Shown: one piece after another, positions 6,801 to 12,680 of the stretch
Position numbering within the stretch: the stretch's first letter is position 1
Layout of the letters: every line of letters begins with the position of its first letter
Assembly: GCA_900757415.1 (NCBI GenBank)
Contig: CAAENU010000022.1
Location: 1 to 12,833 of the forward strand
Length of the DNA stretch: 12,833 nt
Direction of reading: 5' to 3'
From: an uncultured Oscillospiraceae bacterium
GTDB lineage: Bacteria > Bacillota > Clostridia > Oscillospirales > Oscillospiraceae
The notes under the pieces: model-generated
The model's input: only the letters and a program-made list of their open reading frames with translations
Database searches by the model: none
What the model was told of the DNA's origin: nothing
Translations under genes and position numbers: made by a program

Positions 6801-9160
6801 CAAATGGCGGCATTTCCATCAGAAGGATTCGGCTCAATGACACAACCGTTCTTTGGATGGATAATAAGCAAACGAAGACTGCCGACAATGTGACAGTCAC
6901 CGGCGCGGTATATTTTGGCAGTACAGACGGTGGATTTGCTGAGGGCGAGATCAAGAACCTGAAGGACGGTTCCATCGTGATCAGCGGCTTGGCAGCGGGC
7001 GATTATACGGTGGAATTCCTGTACCGCAGCTGGAACAGCCCCGCCATGGATCTGACATCGATAACCCAGGAAACGACCACCGAGCCGGGTGAACCGGTTC
7101 AGGATATCGTTGCCGGTGTCCCCGCAAGCTCCACCAATAACGCCGCGATCGAGGCCAACGGGATCGTTGGGCAGAATTCCGGCAGCCTGCTCTACACCGG
7201 CAAAGCCGAGGGCAAGGACACTTTCGAGCTGACCTACAACCCCGGCGGCGACGCGGAACAGCCCAAGACCGCCAAGGTCACGGTGTACAATTACAAGGTC
7301 GATAACCAGATCTATGTTCTGGACTACGGCCTGCCCGTGAACCTGACCAGCGGAAACAGCGGTTTCCTCAAAAACGCCAAGCTGAGCATCGACGGCGACA
7401 ACGCCGGTTACGCTTTCACGGGACTTTCCACGGAAAAGCGCAACACCGACAGCGTGGCCGACTCCGCAGATTACGCAACGCCCTACGGCAGCGCGACGGT
7501 GGAGGGCAGCAATGGCCGGGCGGACTGGAACGGTATGCCCAATATTGAAAATCTGAGCGTCACCTTCACGCCCACGACTTTCATGAGCAGCATCGACATC
7601 TTCCACTACGGCGTTCAGGTGACAAAGAACAACACAGTCGCTTCCGACGCCACCAACGCCACCCCCGTCATGGAGGGCGAGATCAAGGTCATGCCCGCCA
7701 ACGTGGTTTACTACGAGGATAACTTCTCCCACAGCGGCACCGACGCGGACGGCACCAACGGCATCATCTACACCGGCGGACAGTCCGTAGGCGGCGATGA
7801 CGCCTTCCAGTGGCAGACCAACGACCAGAACAGCCCCTACGGCTACGACGAGGAAGCCTATAAGAACGCCATCGGCGGCTACAGCAATGGCAATGCCCAT
7901 GAGCTGAGCATCAACGACACCGCGTCCTTTACCTTCAAGGGTACTGGCTTTGATATCATCGGCAGAACCAATAACAAGACCGGCATCCTCATGGCGATGA
8001 TCTACACGGAAGATCAGAACGAAGAGGGCAAGATGGTCTTCAACAAGTTCATCGTCGTTGATACCTACTATGAAAACGGCGACCTGTACCAGATCCCGGT
8101 CATCAGCGTCCTGAATCTGGCCTACGGCAAGCACCGGGTCGATCTCTACTCCCTGAAGGGCTATGCCGACGAATACGCCAACCAGACTTCCACGGTCTAC
8201 ATTGACGGCGTGCGCATCTACAATCCGCTGGGCGAGAACGGCGATAAAGCCTATGAGGAGGAGCAGGGCGCCCAGTTTACGGAGATCAAGAGCATGATCT
8301 TCGGCTCCAACTTCAACTACGATCGGGATAATCCGGAGAATTCCACATGGGATGGCGATCCCGCAGATGTCATGGCGACCCTTATCCGATATGGCGAAAA
8401 TGAATATCTGAACGGCGCGACGCTGGTTGAGATCCTGAAGAACCGCAACGATGCAAGTGAGACTCCGACAACCGAACCCGGCAGCACCTTTGACCTGCTG
8501 ACCTATGCCTTCTCCGGCCCCAATAAGGAGCTGTATCTGGAGAACGGCTACGGCGTTGGCTTTATGCCGGATGGAGAAGGTGGCCTGCTGCAGATCGGTG
8601 TCAAGCTCATCAGCAGACCGGGCAATACCAACCCGACAATCCAGTACCTCGATTCCGATGGCGGCTGGAAGACCCTCTGCGTCGTTGACTCCTCGACGGA
8701 AAAGTACTACTCTCTGGGGGAAATTGTGGCAAGCGGAGATATATACGACGGTATGGTCACGCTGAAGGTCGATGGCCCCGGCGTCATTTCCCTGACGAAT
8801 ATCAAGTCCAAAGGCTATGACTTCTGGTCTGTTACCACAAAGGCGGACGGCAGCGATCCGATTAAAAATATTGTGCTGAAGCAGGATGACCTTAAAGTTG
8901 TTTCCGGCTACAGGAACGGTAAATTCGCGGCCGGCCTGATCAACATCAGAGTGACGACTCAGGTCGCGGATGACATTACCGTCGTGAAGGTCTTCGACAT
9001 GGGTGGAAACGAGATCACCCTGCAGTCCATGACCTTCAAGGATAAGGGTGGCGTCCGTACATGGACAATCAAGTTCAAGGCCAAGACCGCGGCGCAGAAT
9101 TACATGGTGCAGGTATTCAACTCTGCCGGTAATTTCTCCGACCAGATCAATGTAAAGTGA
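3824..9160 (+). CDS. Giant secreted multidomain beta-sandwich protein with DUF11 domain
   Basis: A 1778-residue extracellular protein of unknown function. The ATG at 3824 follows GAGGAGG with a 9-base spacer and starts a signal peptide: MRRITK, then a hydrophobic core about 7-20, cut near AFA-AES at 27. Three diverged copies of a module of about 110-125 residues are visible at about 33-138, 187-312 and 952-1070. Each has a Trp-containing start, a G-I-N/S-I strand, and in copies 2 and 3 a GLAAG-Y-F-Y closing strand. Residues 373-583 and 605-795 look like jelly-roll ligand-binding domains (start IWFFDSHEEQ). Residues about 797-917 are a DUF11 domain (DKEEAATGDELVYTLTVTN). Residues about 1293-1468 form a large beta domain from YYEDNFS to VYIDGVRIYNP, and 1551-1778 hold two more beta domains. 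No catalytic motif, LPXTG, SLH or transmembrane anchor was seen. A structural, adhesive or glycan-binding role is likely. It is only 14 bases ahead of the small peptide gene. Confidence 0.85.
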   Translation: MRRITKPLALLLALVMVIGQLPMMAFAAESGTASVTVSATGGWDDYSVTAEVSLPFGSSGNKVKVWTDGVGINISAIAVNGDTRSLTDAAVEAQGGADFNGSAVENLHNDGSYAVIDLDALGFGDLSGTQNVAFTYATEHDGFALHAVSCYADEQPEETSAPTVEPNEVPADAEQEVAEFAGETGYQKVTVTGIAATGDWDATNSAYQNWFEVADVQLDPNGTVKVSGNRIGINVAAVEINGQKVTVTQMKNSGTLTVSGKDSQGADVNLEQKGSEYQIAYLDIDGVSATINLSAFSGLAAGAYSIKFYYAIQTNPATLIVESSAGNDETTATYDSITHGNPGGTYDPPTGTGSTTPERQSIRNNDQTNPQKAIWFFDSHEEQKSFDSEQPDAYWDILEKGKHQNNLTLYSSTDGTIRSNGSGELWINWENQYRTSAPELGGNVRGNGYSDGSYTIVGWGGEFEGGSDKAKNAIRFRVKDNGDGTLLDALTHLSIYLVDSDGKIIDKVWLKNAAGNDTSLNSLHYVSTADDGYCIYEATLSGEHTMQGIKLAFDRYSAEFGEDANTHHSGTMIVGNVEIKVNDDWTDFGPFDYYEDDDKYEYPYKSPVVSGSRPFVRSAHYKSLMQQGLHEGCNLANPQTGYDWHIWTMSTSDANIINNTYSNADALQIKYSNTALHTTYTHLVGVEELNGEWLVMTLGGEVDANTRFQLVNSSAASTTDQKDIVATLGLSDFTTDRNNGGSVTAATFSDGQYHTIYYHMKGETFKSVYVDFSDVYNDPLGSRYMYITEIYLLEPAAKIGKTVDKEEAATGDELVYTLTVTNNDDQPITKFTVTDTLPEGVTFVSSSPAVSLGADGQTITWDYNDGAFQPDESRTLTVTVQVNTGFQGTLVNSGTITSLNDKEKTIGSNHVTTVVTAKTPEEFVFYAEVGQKTTLPITLGSTANGTTSTDTVEKTQSSVWLRYASGYGDGDYVTASGTVKLDSDGSIKITTNANGGISIRRIRLNDTTVLWMDNKQTKTADNVTVTGAVYFGSTDGGFAEGEIKNLKDGSIVISGLAAGDYTVEFLYRSWNSPAMDLTSITQETTTEPGEPVQDIVAGVPASSTNNAAIEANGIVGQNSGSLLYTGKAEGKDTFELTYNPGGDAEQPKTAKVTVYNYKVDNQIYVLDYGLPVNLTSGNSGFLKNAKLSIDGDNAGYAFTGLSTEKRNTDSVADSADYATPYGSATVEGSNGRADWNGMPNIENLSVTFTPTTFMSSIDIFHYGVQVTKNNTVASDATNATPVMEGEIKVMPANVVYYEDNFSHSGTDADGTNGIIYTGGQSVGGDDAFQWQTNDQNSPYGYDEEAYKNAIGGYSNGNAHELSINDTASFTFKGTGFDIIGRTNNKTGILMAMIYTEDQNEEGKMVFNKFIVVDTYYENGDLYQIPVISVLNLAYGKHRVDLYSLKGYADEYANQTSTVYIDGVRIYNPLGENGDKAYEEEQGAQFTEIKSMIFGSNFNYDRDNPENSTWDGDPADVMATLIRYGENEYLNGATLVEILKNRNDASETPTTEPGSTFDLLTYAFSGPNKELYLENGYGVGFMPDGEGGLLQIGVKLISRPGNTNPTIQYLDSDGGWKTLCVVDSSTEKYYSLGEIVASGDIYDGMVTLKVDGPGVISLTNIKSKGYDFWSVTTKADGSDPIKNIVLKQDDLKVVSGYRNGKFAAGLINIRVTTQVADDITVVKVFDMGGNEITLQSMTFKDKGGVRTWTIKFKAKTAAQNYMVQVFNSAGNFSDQINVK

Positions 9161-9174
9161 AAGGCGGTGCAGTG

Positions 9175-9402
9175 ATGAAAAAAGCATATCAAAAACCCGA
9201 GATGGAGTTTGAAAAATTCCGCCTTGACGTGGAAATCGCTTCCAGAAATCCGGCTTATGACGCCGCTCGACAGGCATATGAGATATACTGCCGGGGGGCG
9301 GGGGTTGAACCGTCGCAGGACGGATTTGCCGAGTTCCTGAGAAACAATGGCTGGGATGCCAACGACGGCTGGTGCTATTTCACCGCTTACGTTCCCTCCT
9401 GA
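9175..9402 (+). CDS. Small RiPP-precursor-like peptide
   Basis: A 75-residue peptide. The ATG at 9175 is preferred because AAGGCGG (9161-9167) lies 7 bases upstream; a GTG at 9157 would overlap the preceding stop codon without a better site. The N-terminus MKKAYQKPEMEFEKF carries the short charged, aromatic KPE-type motif that I associate with leader regions of clostridial peptides found beside radical SAM genes; that family link is from memory. An IAS at 21-23 may end the leader. The remainder is rich in aromatics and Asn/Gly, has two cysteines (Cys39, Cys67), two Gly-Trp pairs (59-60, 65-66) and a C-terminal serine (Ser75). There is no signal peptide or membrane segment. The two genes downstream encode a kinase-like and a radical SAM/SPASM protein, which suggests that this peptide is their substrate. 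Alternatively it is a small regulatory protein. Confidence 0.7.
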   Translation: MKKAYQKPEMEFEKFRLDVEIASRNPAYDAARQAYEIYCRGAGVEPSQDGFAEFLRNNGWDANDGWCYFTAYVPS

Positions 9403-9417
9403 CCGTTAACCGCCAGG

Positions 9418-9447
9418 GCCCCTTCCGGGTCAAAAACCGGAAGGGGC
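9418..9447 (+). terminator. Hairpin between peptide gene and kinase-like gene, possible attenuator
   Basis: GCCCCTTCCGG (9418-9428) pairs perfectly with CCGGAAGGGGC (9437-9447) around an 8-base loop, 15 bases after the peptide stop codon and 15 bases before the next ATG. Only a weak, interrupted pyrimidine tract follows (CTGTTCCTCCTG), so it is probably not a full terminator. It could act as a partial terminator or 3' stabiliser that keeps the peptide message more abundant than its processing enzymes. It could also hide the GGAAGGGG purine run, the only ribosome-site-like sequence near the ATG at 9463. Confidence 0.55.
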
Positions 9448-9462
9448 TGTTCCTCCTGTATT

Positions 9463-10308
9463 ATGAAATTATTCTACGAAATTTCCGGGATTCCCATGGA
9501 GCTTTCCCTGTGCGGCGGCGTGCGCGTTCCGCCGTATATGGATGCCTTTCTGGTTCCCGCGCCCCGGACGGTCGCCATCCGCTACCGGGTCGAGACCTAC
9601 GATAGCCCGCCGGAAATCCACGACGTATTCTTAAGCCGCGTTTCCTCCTTCGACATTTACGGCACGTACCCCAGATACACGCTGGCCTGCAAGTACCTGC
9701 TGGATTCCCGGGAGGACGCGTGCTATCTGTTTCTGGATCTGGCGGAGAAAACGGGACGGATTCTGGTGCCGGCTCCCGAGCCGGGGAAAGGCGTGCTGAA
9801 TCTGGCGCCGCTGCTGGGAATGGAACTGCTGCTTGCGGACTTCGGAAGAATCCTCATGCACGGCTCCATTGTCCGCTACCAAGACCGCGCCATCCTGTTC
9901 ACCGGGCAGTCCGGCGCGGGAAAATCGACGCAGGCAAGGCTCTGGGAGCAGTATCGCGGCGCGGATACCCTGAACGGCGACCGGGTGGTGCTGGGGACGG
10001 AAACACCGATTCTGGCCTATGGTTCGCCCTTTGCCGGAAGCTCCGACATTTACCGCAACGAGTCCTGCCCCGCGGCGGCGATCATTCTGCTGAAACAGGA
10101 CACCCAAAACAGCATCCGGGAGATTCACGGCAGGGAAAAGCTCACCGCCATGTACCCCCGCTTCCTGCTGACCCAGTGGGAGCCGCGGCTGCTGCAAAAG
10201 CAGCTGCCGCTGTTTGAGCGGGTCATTCAGGAAGTTCCCGTATACTGCCTCGCCTGCCGCCCCGACGAGGGCGCGGTGGCGCTGGCGGAGAAAACCGTGT
10301 TTGGATAG
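9463..10308 (+). CDS. HPr-kinase-like P-loop protein
   Basis: A 281-residue cytoplasmic protein of the HprK/PEP-carboxykinase-like P-loop type, expected to bind ATP and possibly phosphorylate a peptide or protein. A beta-rich N-terminal region (about 1-110) precedes the kinase core. The core has HGS (133-135), Walker A GQSGAGKST (148-156, Lys154), then QARLW, and LNGDR (170-174), where Asp173 matches the metal-binding acid region of the fold. YGSPFAGSS (186-194) follows. It lacks the rest of canonical HPr kinase and is not the usual HprK of sugar repression. Related HprK-like kinases are known in peptide clusters, for example in paeninodin biosynthesis, where the C-terminal serine of the lasso precursor is phosphorylated. 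The start at 9463 has no strong ribosome site; no upstream in-frame start was seen. It lies 15 bases before the radical SAM gene. The substrate is inferred from the neighbours. Confidence 0.8.
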   Translation: MKLFYEISGIPMELSLCGGVRVPPYMDAFLVPAPRTVAIRYRVETYDSPPEIHDVFLSRVSSFDIYGTYPRYTLACKYLLDSREDACYLFLDLAEKTGRILVPAPEPGKGVLNLAPLLGMELLLADFGRILMHGSIVRYQDRAILFTGQSGAGKSTQARLWEQYRGADTLNGDRVVLGTETPILAYGSPFAGSSDIYRNESCPAAAIILLKQDTQNSIREIHGREKLTAMYPRFLLTQWEPRLLQKQLPLFERVIQEVPVYCLACRPDEGAVALAEKTVFG

Positions 10309-10323
10309 AAAGTAGAATTCGCT

Positions 10324-11451
10324 ATGGACAACGCAGGGATTTCCTCCCACTCGGTGCGCAGACGCCTGTTTCAGAAGGCGGCGCGGCTGCACTGCCCCAT
10401 CAACGGCACCTTTGAGCTGACGCCCCGGTGCAATATGGATTGCCGTATGTGCTATATCCGTATGTCCGAGACGGAAATGCGCGGCCGCGGGCAGCTGCGC
10501 ACGGCGGCGGAGTGGATCGAGATGGGCAGAATCTGCCGGGACAACGGGATGCTGTTCCTCCTGCTGACGGGGGGCGAGCCGTTTTTCCGGCCGGATTTCC
10601 GGGAGATATACACCGCCCTGTCTCAAATGGGGCTGGTCATTTCTATCAACTCCAACGGGACTTTGATCGACGCCGAAACGGTGGACTGGTTGCGCCAGTA
10701 TCCGCCTACGGCGATCAATGTCACCCTGTATGGCAGCAGCAACGAGACCTATGCCCGTCTGTGCCGGAACCCGAAAGGCTACGATCAGGCGACGCAGGCC
10801 ATCGACCGGCTTCTGGACGCGGACATTCCCGTGAATCTGAACACCAGCTTCACGCCGCTGAACGTGGAGGACATGGAGGACATTTACGCCTTCGCCAAGT
10901 CCCGGAACTTAAACGTCCGGAGCACCTGCTACATGTTTCCTCCCGTGCGCAGCGCGAGGTGCGGCGCAATGGAGGAGGGCGCGTCGCGGTTTTCCCCTCA
11001 GGAGGCAGGCGCGGCGCTTTACCGCAGCCGCCGCTGCCAGATGAACGACGAAGGCTTCTCCCGCTTCCTGACGGATATGCGTCTGGGAATGCCGTCGGAG
11101 GACGACACGGAGGACTGCAACCGCACCCCGGACGAACACATGGGCTGCATGGCGGGGCGCTCGTCCTTCTGCATCACATGGGACGGGCGGATGACGCCCT
11201 GCGGCATGATGAACGCACCGGCGGCGCGTCCCTTTGAGGACGGCTTCGGGGAGAGCTGGAAAACCATCTGCGCAAAAGCGGACCGGATTCTGCTTCCCGC
11301 GGCCTGCACGGGCTGCAAAAAACGGTACGCCTGTACGGTCTGCGGCGCGCTGACCATGGCGGAGGGACAGGGGGACTCCACGAGGAAGCCCGAATACCTC
11401 TGCCAAATGACGGATACATTCCTGAGCCTGTGCGGCAGGACTGGACAATAG
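10324..11451 (+). CDS. Radical SAM/SPASM peptide-modifying enzyme candidate
   Basis: A 375-residue radical SAM protein with a SPASM domain. The CNMDCRMC motif (Cys36, Cys40, Cys43) holds the S-adenosylmethionine-binding 4Fe-4S cluster, and LTGGEP (81-86) is the conserved SAM-contact strand. The C-terminal half has the SPASM pattern for auxiliary clusters: Cys275, 12 residues, Gly288, 4 residues, Cys293; then Cys328-X2-Cys331-X5-Cys337-X2-Cys340; then Cys360. Cys283 is extra. SPASM enzymes typically modify ribosomally made peptides or proteins (thioether links, carbon cross-links, epimerisation) or act as sulfatase-maturing enzymes. No sulfatase is visible nearby, whereas a small Cys- and aromatic-containing peptide is encoded two genes upstream, so a peptide substrate is favoured. 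There is no N-terminal RRE-like domain that I can recognise. The ribosome site is weak (AGAAAG), consistent with translation within the operon. The next gene starts 11 bases after the stop. Confidence 0.9.
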   Translation: MDNAGISSHSVRRRLFQKAARLHCPINGTFELTPRCNMDCRMCYIRMSETEMRGRGQLRTAAEWIEMGRICRDNGMLFLLLTGGEPFFRPDFREIYTALSQMGLVISINSNGTLIDAETVDWLRQYPPTAINVTLYGSSNETYARLCRNPKGYDQATQAIDRLLDADIPVNLNTSFTPLNVEDMEDIYAFAKSRNLNVRSTCYMFPPVRSARCGAMEEGASRFSPQEAGAALYRSRRCQMNDEGFSRFLTDMRLGMPSEDDTEDCNRTPDEHMGCMAGRSSFCITWDGRMTPCGMMNAPAARPFEDGFGESWKTICAKADRILLPAACTGCKKRYACTVCGALTMAEGQGDSTRKPEYLCQMTDTFLSLCGRTGQ

Positions 11452-11462
11452 GGGATAAAAGT

Positions 11463-12398
11463 ATGAACAAAAAGAAAAAATCCATTATTATAACGGTCGT
11501 CATATGTCTCGCGGCGGTGCTTGCGATCGCCGGTATCCTCGTGTTTCCGAAGACATCCCAGCCGGAAGAAACCGTGAAGGCGACCACCCCGGAAACGACC
11601 GCCCCCGCGGCCATGGAGGAACTGCCTACAGAGGCAGAAACCACAGCGCCCACCGAGAAGGGCTACCACGAGGTGCAGCCCGGTGAGGACATCAGCGGCA
11701 CGGTGGTGGACGTGAAACGGTCGCCGGAGTACGTGGAACCGGGTCGCGGCGCGCTGGACGTGGATAAAATTCAGGGCCTGACTCCCTCCGATTCCCAGAG
11801 CGGCGGCGATTCCGGGACGGACGCCGCGCCGCAGGGCACAGTCCTGTCCGACCCGAACCTGACCGCGGAGGTTATCGCGAAGTACGCCGGAAGCTACGTG
11901 GAGGACGGCACCAACGCCGCCACGACGGATGTGACGGCTATGGTCATCACCAACAATTCCGACCGGATGCTCCAGATCGGCGTGGTGGAATTTCAGGTGA
12001 ACGGGTCGGAGACGGCGGAATTCACCGTGACCAACCTGCCCGCCGGTGCGTCCGCGCTGGTGATGGAGAACAACCGCCGCGCGTTCCACGACGGGGACGA
12101 CTTCTCCTACGGCAATGTGGCGTCCAGCTATATCGACATGCCGTCGCTGGAAAGCGACAAGTTCGACATCCTGCAGGGAGATGGCAAGCTGACGCTGGTG
12201 AACAAGACCGGCGAGAGCTACGGCAAGGTGTACGTCTACTATAAGTACGTGCAGCTGGGCGGCGCGTATCTGGGCGGCATCACCTACCGGGTGCCCTTTG
12301 AGAACGTGCCCGCCAACGGGCAGGTGGAGAGCGTAGCGGGTCATTTCCGCCCCGAGGGCAGCAAGATCGTCGGCGTGGTCATCATGCCGGAATCCTGA
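11463..12398 (+). CDS. Membrane-anchored extracellular protein of unknown function
   Basis: A 311-residue protein not recognised by family. The ATG at 11463 has AGGGGAT eight bases upstream and gives a classic N-terminus: a Lys-rich start (KKKK, 3-6) followed by a hydrophobic segment (about 8-28), an uncleaved anchor or signal peptide without a lipobox cysteine. Residues 31-66 form a Thr/Pro/Glu linker with repeated TTAP-like units, and 67-130 is a low-complexity acidic stretch. From about 133 on, a beta-rich domain follows (TDVTAMVITNNSDRM, FTVTNLPAGASALVMEN, GKVYVYYKYV), likely exposed outside the membrane. It is the last gene of the presumed operon, 11 bases after the radical SAM gene and just before the terminator. 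It may tether, receive or protect the peptide or the giant protein at the surface; this is inference. No peptidase or transporter motif was seen. Confidence 0.8.
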   Translation: MNKKKKSIIITVVICLAAVLAIAGILVFPKTSQPEETVKATTPETTAPAAMEELPTEAETTAPTEKGYHEVQPGEDISGTVVDVKRSPEYVEPGRGALDVDKIQGLTPSDSQSGGDSGTDAAPQGTVLSDPNLTAEVIAKYAGSYVEDGTNAATTDVTAMVITNNSDRMLQIGVVEFQVNGSETAEFTVTNLPAGASALVMENNRRAFHDGDDFSYGNVASSYIDMPSLESDKFDILQGDGKLTLVNKTGESYGKVYVYYKYVQLGGAYLGGITYRVPFENVPANGQVESVAGHFRPEGSKIVGVVIMPES

Positions 12399-12406
12399 TC
12401 TGAACG

Positions 12407-12448
12407 AAAAACAGCGGTATCCGAGGAAATTCGGATACCGCTGTTTTT
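12407..12448. terminator. Strong terminator ending the operon, probably bidirectional
   Basis: An 18-base perfect inverted repeat: AAAAACAGCGGTATCCGA (12407-12424) pairs with TCGGATACCGCTGTTTTT (12431-12448) around a 6-base loop. The T-run on the plus strand and the A-run on the other side mean it can stop transcription from either direction, fitting the convergent gene ending at 12681. It begins 8 bases after the stop codon. Confidence 0.92.
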
Positions 12449-12529
12449 ACTGTATGAGAGTGATTTCGGTTGGAATGTAGGTTAACATAATATATTCTGT
12501 AACAACTTGTAACGTTTACATAAAATGAG

Positions 12530-12559
12530 TTATCCACATTATCCACAGGTTTCTCCACA
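12530..12559 (+). promoter_or_regulatory. Cluster of DnaA boxes
   Basis: Two exact consensus boxes TTATCCACA lie head to tail with no gap (12530-12538, 12539-12547). A third with one mismatch, TTCTCCACA, is at 12551-12559. They sit in an AT-rich stretch (about 12475-12530) within a gap of about 280 bases between converging genes. DnaA binds this 9-mer. The site could be an origin-like, titration or reactivation element. No dnaA, dnaN, rpmH or plasmid replication gene is in the window, so origin function is not established. Confidence 0.6.
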
Positions 12560-12612
12560 GGATTGGCCGGGAAAACGGTTGAAAAATAAGGGGGAAAAGG
12601 GGGTGTATCAAA

Positions 12613-12648
12613 ATATCTCCACAGCTTTGCATAAAACTGTGGAGATAT
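12613..12648. repeat. 12-bp inverted repeat with DnaA-box-like arms
   Basis: ATATCTCCACAG (12613-12624) and CTGTGGAGATAT (12637-12648) are perfect reverse complements separated by 12 bases. Each arm contains ATCTCCACA, two mismatches from the DnaA box, in opposite orientations. It lies 53 bases beyond the three direct boxes. Between them is a G-rich run of two GGGGG tracts around AAAA (near 12590-12603). It has no T-tract and lies 33 bases past the stop end of the minus-strand gene, so a weak terminator role for that gene is also possible. Confidence 0.6.
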
Positions 12649-12680
12649 CTCTAATTTACATAACACTGTATCTGGGAGGT

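Noticed and set aside
267..9160. Cell-wall sorting signal, SLH or dockerin in the two large secreted proteins
   Set aside because: Neither C-terminus has LPXTG plus hydrophobic tail, SLH repeats or dockerin calcium loops; both end in ordinary beta-strand sequence.
4985..9277. 1430-codon minus-strand open frame opposite the giant secreted protein
   Set aside because: Shadow of the plus-strand gene for the same reason. It also runs across the plus-strand stop and the peptide gene, and shows no domain or signal peptide.
10324..11451. Anaerobic sulfatase-maturing enzyme
   Set aside because: The SPASM cysteine pattern would fit, but no sulfatase gene is nearby and a candidate peptide substrate lies two genes upstream.
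12449..12680. Chromosomal replication origin
   Set aside because: DnaA boxes are present, but no dnaA, dnaN, rpmH or rnpA is in the window and the flanking genes converge on the site. Kept only as a DnaA-box cluster.
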